In this document: one piece after another, positions 24,648 through 34,937 of the stretch | How the letters are laid out: each line of letters starts with the position of its first letter | Position numbering within the stretch: the stretch's first letter is position 1 | Assembly (NCBI GenBank): GCA_028281925.1 | Contig: JANQIX010000073.1 | Span: forward strand, 1-64,000 | Reading direction: 5' to 3' | Length of the DNA: 64,000 bases | Source of the DNA: Alphaproteobacteria bacterium | GTDB taxonomy: Bacteria > Pseudomonadota > Alphaproteobacteria > DSM-16000 > Inquilinaceae | Made by a program: the position numbers and the translations under genes | Notes under the pieces: model-generated | Seen by the model: the letters and a program-made list of their open reading frames with translations, nothing else | What the model was told of the DNA's origin: nothing | The model's database searches: none

Positions 24648-25418
24648 ATGAACCGCCTCCAGCGACGACGCCAGCAGCGCATGACGGCCACGCGGCCTTC
24701 GGACAAGGCGACCCGTGCGGCAACCTTGCAGTTGGAAGGGCTTACCGCGCTGCAGGCGGGCCGCGCTCGGGACGCCGTGGCGCTGCTGTCGCGCGCCGCA
24801 GCGCTGGCGCCCGGTGACGGCGGCCTGCTGGTCAATCTCGGCATTGCGTCGGACCGTGCCGGCGATGCTGCGGCGGCTGAAGCGGCATTTCGGAAAGCCT
24901 GCCGGTCGGCCCCGAACCTGGCGCCAGCGCACTACAATCTGGGGGCCCTGCTGCGGCGTCGCGGTGACGGCGACGGCGCCTCGGCGGCGCTGCGCCAAGC
25001 AACGGGGCTTCAGCCCGGATACGTCAAGGCTTGGGCGGAGCTGGCCCGCCTGGCAGCGGATGCGCGCGACTTCGACACGGCGCTCTCGGCTGCCGATCAG
25101 GGCCTGGCGCACGCCCCCGGTGATCCGGCCCTGCTGCAGGAAGCGGCCCAGGCCGCCCAGTCCCTGGGCGACTATGCTCGAGCGGCCGAGGCCTATCGCG
25201 CCTGCCTGGCCGCAACACCCGAGAGACCAGAGACCAGGGTCAATCTCGGCTTCTGCCTACAGGAACTGGGGCGGTTGGACGACGCGATGGCTGCGTATCG
25301 CTCCGCCCTCGCCGCCGACAACCGCCTCTACGCCGCGGTTGTGAAAAACCTCACGACCGCATCGCATGGGCGCCTGCCTCTAAACCCGCGGGCGCTGCGG
25401 CAGATGCTGATGGCCTAG
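24648..25418 (+). CDS. TPR-repeat protein
   Basis: About 256 residues of tandem tetratricopeptide repeats, from ALQAGRARDAVALLSRAAALAP through APAHYNLGALLRRRGDGDGA to VNLGFCLQELGRLDDAMAAYRSAL, with an Arg/Gln-rich N-terminus (MNRLQRRRQQRM). There is no signal peptide, so it is probably a cytoplasmic scaffold. It is short of the C-terminal catalytic domains of O-GlcNAc-transferase-like or prolyl-hydroxylase TPR proteins. The start could also be the Met at residue 12. It is divergent from ada, with 189 bp between. Function unknown. Confidence 0.8.
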   Translation: MNRLQRRRQQRMTATRPSDKATRAATLQLEGLTALQAGRARDAVALLSRAAALAPGDGGLLVNLGIASDRAGDAAAAEAAFRKACRSAPNLAPAHYNLGALLRRRGDGDGASAALRQATGLQPGYVKAWAELARLAADARDFDTALSAADQGLAHAPGDPALLQEAAQAAQSLGDYARAAEAYRACLAATPERPETRVNLGFCLQELGRLDDAMAAYRSALAADNRLYAAVVKNLTTASHGRLPLNPRALRQMLMA

Positions 25419-25452
25419 CGACCACGATTTGATAACGACAGGATCGAGTGCC

Positions 25453-26355
25453 ATGAAGATCGGCGTCGTGACAGCCGGCGTTCTGGACGTCACCTACCAC
25501 GAATATGGCCCCCCCAACGGTTGGCCGTGCGTCCTGGGTCATGGCTTTCCCTATGACGTCCACGCCTATGTCGACGCGGCTACCATACTGGCGGAGGCCG
25601 GAGCACGGGTGGTCGTGCCCTATCTGCGCGGCTATGGTCCGACCCGGTTTCTTTCAGAGGATACGCCGCGGTCGGGAGAGCAGGCAGCCCTCGGCGCGGA
25701 CATGCTGGCCCTGATGGACGCGTTGGGCATCGAGCGAGCGGTTGTCGGCGGCTATGACTGGGGCGGGCGCGCCGCCTGCATCGTCTCGGCACTGTGGCAG
25801 GACCGCGTCGAGGCCCTGGTCTCCGGCAGTTCCTACAACATTCAGGACATCGCGCAGTCGTGGGAGCCGGGACCGCCGGAAGAGGAAGCCGCCTATTGGT
25901 ACCAGTACTATTTCCATGCCGAGCGCGGGCGCCGAGGATTGGCCAAGGACCGCCGCGGCATCACCCATCTGCTCTGGCAGATGTGGTCGCCCACATGGGC
26001 GTTCGACGAAGAGACTTTCGGCCAGACTGCTGCCGCGTTCGACAACCCGGATTTCGTCGATGTCGTGATCCACTCCTACCGCCACCGCTACGGACTGGTG
26101 CCCGGAGACCCTGCGGTCGCGCATATCGAGACGCAGCTTACCGCACAGCCGGACATCTCCGTCCCGTCGATCACGATCGACGGCGACAAGGACGGTGTCG
26201 CCGGCCTCACCCACCACCAAGCAAAGAAATTCACCGGCCCCCACGAACACCGGATCTTCAGGCAGGTGGGCCATAACCTGCCGCAGGAGGATCCGCTGGG
26301 CTGGGCCCAGGCGGTCGTCGACGCACGGGCTATGGCAGAATCCGCCGGGCCCTAG
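25453..26355 (+). CDS. Alpha/beta hydrolase, epoxide-hydrolase/haloalkane-dehalogenase-like
   Basis: A 300-residue alpha/beta hydrolase. The nucleophile elbow is GGYDWGG with Asp102 rather than Ser, which points to epoxide hydrolase or haloalkane dehalogenase chemistry, not an esterase. The oxyanion loop HGFP is at 30-33, the acidic helper is near DGDKD (about 243-247), and the base is His274 in GHNLPQ. A Tyr-rich cap (YWYQYY) offers the acid tyrosines of epoxide hydrolases. The ATG at 25453 has AGGATC upstream. Confidence 0.88.
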   Translation: MKIGVVTAGVLDVTYHEYGPPNGWPCVLGHGFPYDVHAYVDAATILAEAGARVVVPYLRGYGPTRFLSEDTPRSGEQAALGADMLALMDALGIERAVVGGYDWGGRAACIVSALWQDRVEALVSGSSYNIQDIAQSWEPGPPEEEAAYWYQYYFHAERGRRGLAKDRRGITHLLWQMWSPTWAFDEETFGQTAAAFDNPDFVDVVIHSYRHRYGLVPGDPAVAHIETQLTAQPDISVPSITIDGDKDGVAGLTHHQAKKFTGPHEHRIFRQVGHNLPQEDPLGWAQAVVDARAMAESAGP

Positions 26356-26365
26356 GCTGCCGACC

Positions 26366-27316
<951 letters not shown>

Positions 27317-27478
27317 CTCTCGCTCCTCCACGGTGTCAGGGTCGCGCCTGCTGGCTTCGTCATACAGCGGCTTCACATTTTCGGTTCGATCGGTGACCAC
27401 CACCGAAGACCAGTAGGACGCCCCTAACGAAGTTGCTTCACCGCAACTGGCAACGCACCAGAATGCAGGGAACAGGCT

Positions 27479-28207
27479 CTAGTCTTCAGCAGAAATTCGC
27501 ACCAGACGCCTGTATGCCCCCGGCGCTTCGGCCAGTGCCCGTTCCGTCTCGGTGAATCCGGCCATCGCCTCGCCCTCCAGCGGCCCGCAGACCAGCTCCA
27601 GCGGCTGGCGCGGGACGGGCACGCATTGCGCGACCGGCGTGCCCGCCGGCAGCACACCGTCGAAATCCGGATCGGTCCACTGCGCCGGAAAGTGGACCAG
27701 CCCGTGGGCATAGGCGTCGGCATGCACCAGGCCGGTCATGGTGCGGAAGGGCAGATCGGCGCGGTTTACGGGGTGAGTACACAACAGCGACCAGCCTTCG
27801 GGCAGCGCGATCGTCCAGAAATTCATGAACTTCAAGATCATGGCTTCCGCATCGAACAGCGGCGTGCCAACGGCCTGGCTGTTGGTATGGACGCCGATGG
27901 GCGCGCGGCCGAAGGTGCCGCTGGGGGTGGCCCCCGGCGCCCAATCCCATTCGAAGGCGCCGGCCCGCATCCGAACATCCGCTGCCAGCGGCATCAGGAA
28001 GCCGCACGACATGGCGTCGACAAAGGGCGGGCACTGCTTGACGGTGCGCACCTCGAAGCCGAGATCTTCGTCCGGCGCCGTCATCGCCATGGTCTTCAGC
28101 CAGTCGGGCAGGCCGCGCTTGGCCGGTTGGGGTCGCGGCAGCAGCCCCTCCAGCTCCGGCGGGCAGCGGAAGACGACGCGCATCGGCGTTCCCGGCCGGC
28201 CGGTCAC
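27479..28207 (-). CDS. Conserved protein of unknown function, downstream of polyamine-type ABC transporter
   Basis: Up to 242 residues with no signal peptide, membrane segment or motif I can assign. It is rich in Pro and Trp (PDWLKTMAM, FEWDWAPG, FMNFWTIALPEGWSLLCTHPVNRADLPFR, VHFPAQW). It may belong to a DUF6065-like family, which I hold at low confidence. A GTG at 28207 overlaps the permease stop by four bases (GTGA); the ATG at 28183 with GGGAACGCCG upstream is equally good. Coupling to the ABC operon suggests a link to it. Confidence 0.7.
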   Translation of the reverse strand: MTGRPGTPMRVVFRCPPELEGLLPRPQPAKRGLPDWLKTMAMTAPDEDLGFEVRTVKQCPPFVDAMSCGFLMPLAADVRMRAGAFEWDWAPGATPSGTFGRAPIGVHTNSQAVGTPLFDAEAMILKFMNFWTIALPEGWSLLCTHPVNRADLPFRTMTGLVHADAYAHGLVHFPAQWTDPDFDGVLPAGTPVAQCVPVPRQPLELVCGPLEGEAMAGFTETERALAEAPGAYRRLVRISAED

Positions 28208-29397
28208 GCGGTCGCCGGTTGGGTCGCCGGCGCCGCGTCGTCGACGCCGGTAGTTTCCTCCGTCGCGATGCGGGCGTCGGCGGCCTTGGCCAGTTCCTTC
28301 TGCACCTCCGCCCGCGCCCGTTCCGCGCGCCGCTTCAGCTCGTAGGCCACGGCGATCGTCACCGTGGCGACGATGAAGATCACCGCCAGCGCATTCACCT
28401 CCGGGCTCAGGCCGAGCCGCACCATGGAGGCGATCTGGATCGTCAGCGTCGATTCCGGCCCGATGGCGAAAACTGTGGTGTTGAAGTTCTCGAAAGACTG
28501 CAGAAAGGCCAGCACACCGGCCGTCAGGATGGTGGGCCGCAGGAAGGGCACCAGGATCTTCCAGAACACCTGCTGGTGCGAGGCACCGAGATCAAGCGCG
28601 GCCTCTTCCAATGCCGGATCGAAGCGCTGCAGCCGGGCCATGAACAAGAGCATGGCAAAGGCGGAGATGAAGGTGCTCTGCGCCACGATCGCCAGGAAGA
28701 TCCCGCCGCCGATGCCGAGATTGTTCCAGAACACCAGCGTGGAGATGCCGAGGATGATGCCCGGCGTCAGCAGCGGCGACACCAGCACGGCGTAGATGAA
28801 GGTGCGCGCGCGGGTGTGCAGCCGGGTGAGCACCAGCGCGCCGCCCAGGCCAAGCGGCACCGTCAGGCAGATCACGCCGATGCCGATGATCACGCTGTTC
28901 AGCGCCGCTTCCCAAAGCTGGCTGTTGCCGAATAGCTCACCGAACCAGCCGAAGGTGATCTCGCGGATCGGAAAGGCCGTGGGGATGGTCGGCGAATTGA
29001 ACGCCGCGATCATCATGAAGATCAGCGGCAGAAACATGTAGGCGAAGAAGATCACCAGATAGATGTTGGTGCCCAGCTTGATGATCTGGCCGCTGGTCAG
29101 GCCCAGGAAGCCGGTGGCCGCGCGTGTGGTGCGCATGGCGACCTCCGCCCGCTCCGGCCCCAGCCGCTGAACCAGCAAGAGTTGGCTGGTGTTGCGGTGG
29201 ATGCCGAGCGCCAAGAGCGCAAGCCCGAACACCAGGGTGGCCACCACCAGCCCCAGCACCAGGCCCCCGACCACGCCCAGGAAGACGCTCTCGTTGCCGA
29301 TGCCCCAGCGCCAGCCCCAATAGGTGAAGGCGAGGATCAGCACGAGATAGCCGATGCTGCTGAGCGACTCCAGCGAACGGATGATGAAGTCCTTCAT
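28204..29397 (-). CDS. ABC transporter permease (PotC-like), long form
   Basis: A 397-residue inner-membrane permease, well above the ~265-280 residues of PotC. The canonical MetI-type domain (about 110-370) has the cytoplasmic-loop motif EEAALDLGASHQQVFWKILVP. The N-terminal ~100 residues add two extra membrane segments (about 14-33 and 38-66) and a basic linker. The C-terminus has a charged, Ala-rich tail. It pairs with the permease at 29417-30499 in a spermidine/putrescine-type importer. Confidence 0.9.
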   Translation of the reverse strand: MKDFIIRSLESLSSIGYLVLILAFTYWGWRWGIGNESVFLGVVGGLVLGLVVATLVFGLALLALGIHRNTSQLLLVQRLGPERAEVAMRTTRAATGFLGLTSGQIIKLGTNIYLVIFFAYMFLPLIFMMIAAFNSPTIPTAFPIREITFGWFGELFGNSQLWEAALNSVIIGIGVICLTVPLGLGGALVLTRLHTRARTFIYAVLVSPLLTPGIILGISTLVFWNNLGIGGGIFLAIVAQSTFISAFAMLLFMARLQRFDPALEEAALDLGASHQQVFWKILVPFLRPTILTAGVLAFLQSFENFNTTVFAIGPESTLTIQIASMVRLGLSPEVNALAVIFIVATVTIAVAYELKRRAERARAEVQKELAKAADARIATEETTGVDDAAPATQPATA

Positions 29398-29416
29398 GGC
29401 CGAACCCCGCCAGCGC

Positions 29417-30499
29417 CTATCGTGAGATGTCGTCGAGGCCGACCTTGAACACCCGCATCATCGTCAGGATGAAGATCACGCAGATGGCCAGCAGCAGGAA
29501 GGCATAGGCCGATCCCACATTCCAGTCGCCGCCCTCGAAGAACCAGTTGTAGATGATCTGGGTGAACCACAGGCTGGACGTACCGCCCAGAATCTGCGGC
29601 ACGGCGTACGAGCCCGCAGCCAGCATGAAGGTCATGATGCACCCCACCGCAATGCCCGGCTTGGCGTGCGGAATGACAATGCGCCAATGGATGCGCCACC
29701 AGGGCGAGCCAAGGTCGCGCGCCGCCTCCAGCTGGTTCTTATCGAGCGTGTCGATGGTGTTGTAGATCGGGAAGACCATGAACAGGATGTACGTGTAGGT
29801 CATGCCGATGACGACGCCGATATTCTGATTCAGGAAGTCGATCGGCTCTTCGATCACGCCCAGGCCCGTGAACGCCTGATTGAAGATCCCGTTGTACGAC
29901 AGGATCATCAGCCAGGCGAAGGTGCGCAGGATCTCGTTGATCCAATAGGGGATGATCAGCGCCAGCATCAGCAGTGCCGCCCGCTCGCCCGGTGCCACCT
30001 TGGCCAGATAGAATGCGATCGGATAGCACATCAAGAGGGCGATGAAGGTGACCAGAGCACTAGCCCAGATGGTCTTCAGGAAGATCGCCCGGTGCAGCGA
30101 GTTGGTGAACAGGTATTCGTAATTGGCGAAGCTGTAGACGGGTTCAGCTTCGACGAAGGTGTTCTCAAGCTCGGTGATCAAGCCTTCGATCTGCTCGATC
30201 TCCCGCTCCCGTTCGCCGATCTGGGTCTCGATCGCCGGGCGATCCGCCTCTGCGGCCGCCTCCAGGTCGCGATTCAGGCCGCGCAGGCCCGACTGGGCCC
30301 GCTGCAGTTCGATGTATTGCTGCTCGATCTGCTGATCGATCCGCGATTCCTCGCTGCGATCCAGATGCTGCAGCGAATAGTCGACCATCAAGAGCTGCGG
30401 CATGATGATCATGCCGACCATCCACACGCCGCAGGCGACGACCATGTACGAGGTCATGATCATGCCGTAGCGGCGGGCGAAGTCCTTCAGCGCGCCCAT
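29417..30499 (-). CDS. ABC transporter permease (PotB-like) with periplasmic coiled-coil insertion
   Basis: A 360-residue permease. The first membrane segment (about 12-34) is followed by a 70-residue Glu/Gln/Arg-rich insertion (about 48-115, with QQIEQQYIELQRAQSGL and IGEREREIEQIE) that looks like a helical coiled coil in the periplasm, then the usual MetI domain with EAARDLGSPWWRIHWRIVIP. PotB proteins are usually about 285 residues and lack this insertion. The rest of the fold looks normal. It lies between the ATPase gene and the second permease. Confidence 0.9.
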   Translation of the reverse strand: MGALKDFARRYGMIMTSYMVVACGVWMVGMIIMPQLLMVDYSLQHLDRSEESRIDQQIEQQYIELQRAQSGLRGLNRDLEAAAEADRPAIETQIGEREREIEQIEGLITELENTFVEAEPVYSFANYEYLFTNSLHRAIFLKTIWASALVTFIALLMCYPIAFYLAKVAPGERAALLMLALIIPYWINEILRTFAWLMILSYNGIFNQAFTGLGVIEEPIDFLNQNIGVVIGMTYTYILFMVFPIYNTIDTLDKNQLEAARDLGSPWWRIHWRIVIPHAKPGIAVGCIMTFMLAAGSYAVPQILGGTSSLWFTQIIYNWFFEGGDWNVGSAYAFLLLAICVIFILTMMRVFKVGLDDISR

Positions 30500-30534
30500 T
30501 CATCTGCCCCCGATCACGGGCTACCCGCCGGCGG

Positions 30535-31617
30535 TCATTGCCGCGACAGCCCGCTTTCCTGCAACACCAGCGCGTCGTCGGCGTCAAAGCCGACGTTGAT
30601 CCGCTGCCCTGGCATCAGATCGCCGATCATGCCGTCATTCGTCTGGTGCACGACGATGTCGCGCGATCCCTCGCCCCGCACGAACAGGTTGCGGAATGCG
30701 CCCTCCAGATCGATCCGGTCGACGGAGGACGCGATCACGTTGTCCAGCTCTTCGCCATTGGCCAGGCGGCAGCGCTCCGGCCGCACGAACAGGATTGCCC
30801 GGTCCCCGACGATCAGCCGCTGCTTGTTGCGGCCGCGCAGCGGCCCTAGCATGGAATCGATCACGGCATAGGGCCCGTCGGTGGACATGACGCGGCCGTA
30901 GAACGGGTTGTTTTCGCCCACGAAGGTGGCGACGAAGGCGGTCGCCGGCTCGTCATAGATCTTCTCGCCGCTGTCCACCTGCTCGATCACGCCTTGGGAC
31001 ATCACGGCGATGCGGTCCGACATGGTCAGCGCTTCGCCCTGGTCATGCGTGATGTAGATGAAGGTGACACCGGTGCGCTTCTGGATCGCCCGCAGCTCCG
31101 CGCGCATGTGCTGGCGCAGCTTCAGGTCCAGGGCCGACAGCGGCTCGTCCAACAGCAGCACGGCCGGCTCCACGGCAAGGGCGCGGGCGATGGCGACACG
31201 CTGGCGCTGGCCGCCCGACAGCTCGGTCACCAGCTTATCCCCCTGGCCCTGCAGCGCCACCAGATCGATCAGTTCCTCCGCCCGGCGCCGCCGTTCACCT
31301 TTAGAGATGCCGCGCACTTCCAGCCCGAAGGCGATGTTCTCCCAGACCTTCATCAGCGGGAACAGCGCCAGGTTCTGGAAGATCAGCGCCGTCGGCCGCC
31401 GATTGGGACCAATGCCGCGCATGTCCTGCCCGCCGATGCGGATGGCCCCTTCCGTCGGCTCCAGAAAGCCGGAGACCATGCGCAGGATCGTCGTCTTGCC
31501 GCAGCCGGACGGGCCCAGGAAGCTGAAGAACTCTCCGGCCGGGATCTGCAGGCTGGTCTGCTTGACCGCGGTGAAGTCGCCGAACTGCATGGAGACGTTG
31601 TCGATATCAATATCCAT
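30535..31617 (-). CDS. ABC transporter ATP-binding protein (PotA-like)
   Basis: A 360-residue ATPase. Walker A is GPSGCGKTT, the Q-loop is FQNLALFP, the signature LSGGQRQRVAIARAL, Walker B VLLLDEPLS and the H-loop THDQGEAL. A C-terminal TOBE-type domain (about 235-360) is typical of polyamine, sulfate, maltose and iron importers. It sits between the binding protein and the two permeases in one minus-strand operon, which favours a polyamine-type substrate. Confidence 0.94.
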   Translation of the reverse strand: MDIDIDNVSMQFGDFTAVKQTSLQIPAGEFFSFLGPSGCGKTTILRMVSGFLEPTEGAIRIGGQDMRGIGPNRRPTALIFQNLALFPLMKVWENIAFGLEVRGISKGERRRRAEELIDLVALQGQGDKLVTELSGGQRQRVAIARALAVEPAVLLLDEPLSALDLKLRQHMRAELRAIQKRTGVTFIYITHDQGEALTMSDRIAVMSQGVIEQVDSGEKIYDEPATAFVATFVGENNPFYGRVMSTDGPYAVIDSMLGPLRGRNKQRLIVGDRAILFVRPERCRLANGEELDNVIASSVDRIDLEGAFRNLFVRGEGSRDIVVHQTNDGMIGDLMPGQRINVGFDADDALVLQESGLSRQ

Positions 31618-31709
31618 GCTCTGACACTCAGGCAGCGGGAATATGCGATCGTTCCAAAACCGGTGGGGGCGGCCGGGCTTCCGCTGCGGCCACCCCCACC
31701 CGACTCAGG

Positions 31710-32864
31710 TCAAGCGGCTTCGTAGCGCTCGATGTATTCCTGGCGAAGCTGCTGGAACCACTGCGGCTCCGGCTTCCACCAATAGAGGTTCGCGATCAAC
31801 TCGCCGTTATTGTAGGCGTAGTTGAACTTCTCCTGAGCGTCCGCCTCCAGGAAATCGGCAGCACCCGAGGCCGCGGAGTTGTAGCCGGAGTGGTTGGCGT
31901 GGGCCGCGCCCATTTCCGAGGTCGTCACGAAGTTGATGAATTCGTAAGCCTCATCAACATGCGCTGCACCCGACGGGATGCACATGGTGTCCAGCCAGGT
32001 CAGCGCGCCTTCGTTCGGCGACAGATACTTGATCCGGCCGTCGGTCTCGCGCCACAGGTTCAATGACGGACCGTCCCAGCAGATGCCCACCAGGGCGCCG
32101 TTCTGCAGGAATGCGTTCTGGATCGCCGGCGTGTCCTTCCAGAACTGGCGGATCCAGCTCTTGTGCTCCATGGCGAATTCCAGCGCCTGGTCCAGCACCT
32201 CGCGGGCCACGCCCTCTTCCTGGTGGGCCTGGTCCATCATCTCGCCGGTGCCGTCGAGCATCACGCCCATGGCGGTCAGGGCCGAGCGCGGGCGCACGGT
32301 CACGACGCCGGAGTTCTCGTCCGACCAGACATCGTTCCACGAGGTGCTGCCGGGCGCATAGTCGCGCTCGGTGCTGTCGAAGGCGACGCCCTCGGTGCCC
32401 CAGTTGAAGGGCACGGCATAGCGCTGGCCACGGCGGGTGGCGCCGAGGTCGAGCGACCGCTCCCAGATCGCCGGGACGATGTTGTCCACCGCCACACGGC
32501 CTTCGTCGATCGGCTGCAGCAGGTCGCCGGCATCGTACCAGGCTTGCAGCGTCGTCACCGACGGGAAGACCACGTCGTAGCCGGCACCCTGCGAGGCGCG
32601 CAGCACGTTCAGCACTTCGTTGTTGGTGCCATAGACGGACAGGTTCACCCGAATGCCGGTCGCCTCGGTGAAGGCATTGGTCATCTCTTCGGTGACGTAG
32701 TCGTTCCAGACATAAACGTCGACCTCACGCTCCTGCGCCACCGCGCGGCGCGCGAAAGCCGGGGCGACGGTAGCCAGAGCACCGGCAGCGCCGGCCTTCA
32801 ACAGGGTACGACGCCGGAATTCTCCCGCGGCCAATGCCGTCGGGTGATTTGCTTTCGTCTCCAC
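31710..32864 (-). CDS. Polyamine-type ABC transporter substrate-binding protein, Tat-exported
   Basis: 384 residues. The N-terminus has a twin-arginine signal, FRRRTLLKAG, then a hydrophobic run ending RRAVAQE, so folded export through Tat is likely. The mature part (VDVYVWNDYVTEEM through TNAFTEATGIRVNLS) matches the PotD/PotF group. GGGAGGCATTCGTG precedes the ATG. It is the first gene of the operon and has its own promoter candidate at 32957-32986. Confidence 0.92.
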   Translation of the reverse strand: METKANHPTALAAGEFRRRTLLKAGAAGALATVAPAFARRAVAQEREVDVYVWNDYVTEEMTNAFTEATGIRVNLSVYGTNNEVLNVLRASQGAGYDVVFPSVTTLQAWYDAGDLLQPIDEGRVAVDNIVPAIWERSLDLGATRRGQRYAVPFNWGTEGVAFDSTERDYAPGSTSWNDVWSDENSGVVTVRPRSALTAMGVMLDGTGEMMDQAHQEEGVAREVLDQALEFAMEHKSWIRQFWKDTPAIQNAFLQNGALVGICWDGPSLNLWRETDGRIKYLSPNEGALTWLDTMCIPSGAAHVDEAYEFINFVTTSEMGAAHANHSGYNSAASGAADFLEADAQEKFNYAYNNGELIANLYWWKPEPQWFQQLRQEYIERYEAA

Positions 32865-32956
32865 GAATGCCTCCCGATTGATCGGTGTTCGGTAAGTGAG
32901 AATGGGAATTGTTCGCCCAGCCGGACTTTAACCGGCATTCGTGGCATTATTGTTAC

Positions 32957-32986
32957 ATTATTGCTTCAGATTAGAAAACCTCGCAA
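32957..32986 (-). promoter_or_regulatory. Promoter candidate for the polyamine-type ABC operon
   Basis: Read on the minus strand, TTGCGA (32981-32986) and AATAAT (32957-32962) lie 18 bp apart in an AT-rich stretch about 95 bp before the binding-protein ATG. The -35 matches four and the -10 five of six consensus bases. Nothing else stands out in the 163-bp gap from 32865 to 33027. Confidence 0.4.
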
Positions 32987-33027
32987 GAAACTTAACTGTC
33001 ACATTCTTGTCCACGCGCGCCGAACCG

Positions 33028-33945
33028 TCACTGCGCCCAGATGTTGACCTCGCCGAGATAGTCGCGGGTCGAGCGGTCGAGCGGATAGACCAGGGCGCCG
33101 TCACGCCCGAACCAGCGCTCGTAGACTTCGACATACCGGCCCCGATAGTCGCCAATGCCCTGGTAGAGGCTGACCAATGTCTGGTTGACCATGTCGCGCC
33201 AGGCGCTGTCATCCTCCGGCACAACGCAGGCCAGCGCTTCGGTGCCCAGCGGCGCGGTTCGCGGCAGCAGCACCACGCTGCGGCGGGGCTCTGCACGCTG
33301 GGCCATTCCCAGCAGCACCACGCCGATGTTGGCGATGCCATCCACCTCACCTGCTTCCATCGCAGCCATGGCCGATTCCATATCGCTGAACGTCTGGATT
33401 TCCGATGTCGGCAGGTCGTCTGCAACAATGTCCCGAGTAATCGTGCCGGCGACCACGCCGATACGCATGTAATCAATGCCGATGCCGCTCTCGACCGTTT
33501 CGCGGTAGCTCAGCACGCGGGTGCCGTCACGAAAGAACGGGATCGTGAAGTCCACCTGTTGCTCGCGCTCCCAGGTCGGGGTGGTGATCCCGCAGACGAT
33601 GTCGAGTTCGCCCGATTCGATCCTGTCCAGCCGGTCGGCCGCCGTCACCACCTTCAGCTGCAATTCTACCGGGCGGCCCAGGGTCTCCTCCACCGATCCC
33701 CGGATGATCTCAAGCAGGTCGATGGAAAAGCCCTCGATGCTGCCATCGGCCTGCATCATCGCAAACGGGCGGGCGTCCGCGCGCGTCCCGGCGGTCAACT
33801 GCCCGGTTTCGGCAATCCGCTCCAGCACGCCCGCCGACGCCGCCGACATCGTGGAACACGCCCAGATCCCGGCAAATGCGACCGCTGCCGTCAGCCGAGC
33901 GCCAGTCTTGCACAAGGAATTGATCGTCCGAAGGTCGATGCGCAT
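33028..33945 (-). CDS. Amino-acid-type ABC transporter substrate-binding protein
   Basis: A 305-residue periplasmic binding protein of the amino-acid (family 3) type: ETGQLTAGTRADARPFAM, then DIVCGITTPTWEREQQVDFTIPFF, DSAW and GDYRGRYVEVYERWFG. A signal peptide ending MSAASA is clear. The ATG at 33945 follows AAGGGGACATTG; the frame reaches 33963. It has no partner permease on its own strand. The neighbouring plus-strand system at 34937-37281 is the only nearby candidate. Confidence 0.88.
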   Translation of the reverse strand: MRIDLRTINSLCKTGARLTAAVAFAGIWACSTMSAASAGVLERIAETGQLTAGTRADARPFAMMQADGSIEGFSIDLLEIIRGSVEETLGRPVELQLKVVTAADRLDRIESGELDIVCGITTPTWEREQQVDFTIPFFRDGTRVLSYRETVESGIGIDYMRIGVVAGTITRDIVADDLPTSEIQTFSDMESAMAAMEAGEVDGIANIGVVLLGMAQRAEPRRSVVLLPRTAPLGTEALACVVPEDDSAWRDMVNQTLVSLYQGIGDYRGRYVEVYERWFGRDGALVYPLDRSTRDYLGEVNIWAQ

Positions 33946-34088
33946 CAATGTCCCCTTAGCCATTTATTCAGATCCTGCGACAATGATCGCGGCGAGAACC
34001 CGTCGATACGCTCACATGTGATTGTCGGCAAATCGAAATACCGATCATCGATCTGCTCGGGTCTAGGGCCAACCGCGGAAACAGGATT

Positions 34089-34937
34089 ATGGACGGATTC
34101 TGCTCGCTGCCATCATTGCCGGCTGAAGCGGCCGACGTCGAGGCGGCTCTCCGTCCGGACATTGCCCGCAGCTATGACCAGTACATCGCATCCGGCCTTT
34201 ATGACAGCCGGTACCCCAAGCCGAACAGGCGCGTATTGCGCCAGGCGCTGCAGATGCTGCCCGCAGGCGGCACGTTCCTGGACTTCGGTGCCGGAACCGG
34301 GCGGTACACGCTGCCTCTCCTGGCGCTCAGCGGCGCTACCGGCGTCGCCTATGATATCTGTCGCGCGGCCTGCAGCACGCTTACCTCGCGCGCCCGGGAT
34401 TATGTGGCGGCCGGTCGCCTGAAGATCGTCGATGGCCCCATCGGCGCCATCCACCATACCGCCGATCCGCCGTTCGATCTCGCCCTGCTGGCCTTCGGCG
34501 TGCTCGGCCACATCGCGGGACGCAGGGAACGTCTTTCGGTGCTCAGGGCCGTGCGCGAAATGCTGCACCCCGATGGGCGCATCCTGCTGGGCTTGCCCAA
34601 TGCCCGCCGCCGGTTCCTGGCGGAACAGATCGCCGCCAGGCCACTGATCCGCGATGGCGAACTGGAGCCCGGGGATATCCTGTACCACCGGGTCTCAGAC
34701 GAGGAGCGGATTGAGCTCTTCTATCACCTCTACACGGCGGCGGAGGCCCGGCGCGATCTCGCCGAGGCCGGGTTCCGTGTCGACCGGATCGGGCCGGAGA
34801 GCATCCTGCCGGAGAGCGACGCCGTCGGGCGACGTTCCACCGGCATTCTGGACGACGTCCTTTCAGGCCTGGTCCCCACATGGCTGGCTTACGGACTTCT
34901 TGTCGCGGCCAGGCCGGCCGGCAGCGAGAATCGGTAA
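34089..34937 (+). CDS. SAM-dependent methyltransferase
   Basis: A 282-residue class I methyltransferase. The SAM-binding motif is FLDFGAGTGRY (motif I), followed by GVAYDI (acidic residue at the end of strand 2) and LLAFGVLGH. The C-terminal part resembles small-molecule methyltransferases. AACAGGATT precedes the ATG. The stop TAA overlaps the next ATG by one base (TAATG), so it is coupled to the ABC fusion protein. The methyl acceptor is unknown. Confidence 0.85.
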   Translation: MDGFCSLPSLPAEAADVEAALRPDIARSYDQYIASGLYDSRYPKPNRRVLRQALQMLPAGGTFLDFGAGTGRYTLPLLALSGATGVAYDICRAACSTLTSRARDYVAAGRLKIVDGPIGAIHHTADPPFDLALLAFGVLGHIAGRRERLSVLRAVREMLHPDGRILLGLPNARRRFLAEQIAARPLIRDGELEPGDILYHRVSDEERIELFYHLYTAAEARRDLAEAGFRVDRIGPESILPESDAVGRRSTGILDDVLSGLVPTWLAYGLLVAARPAGSENR

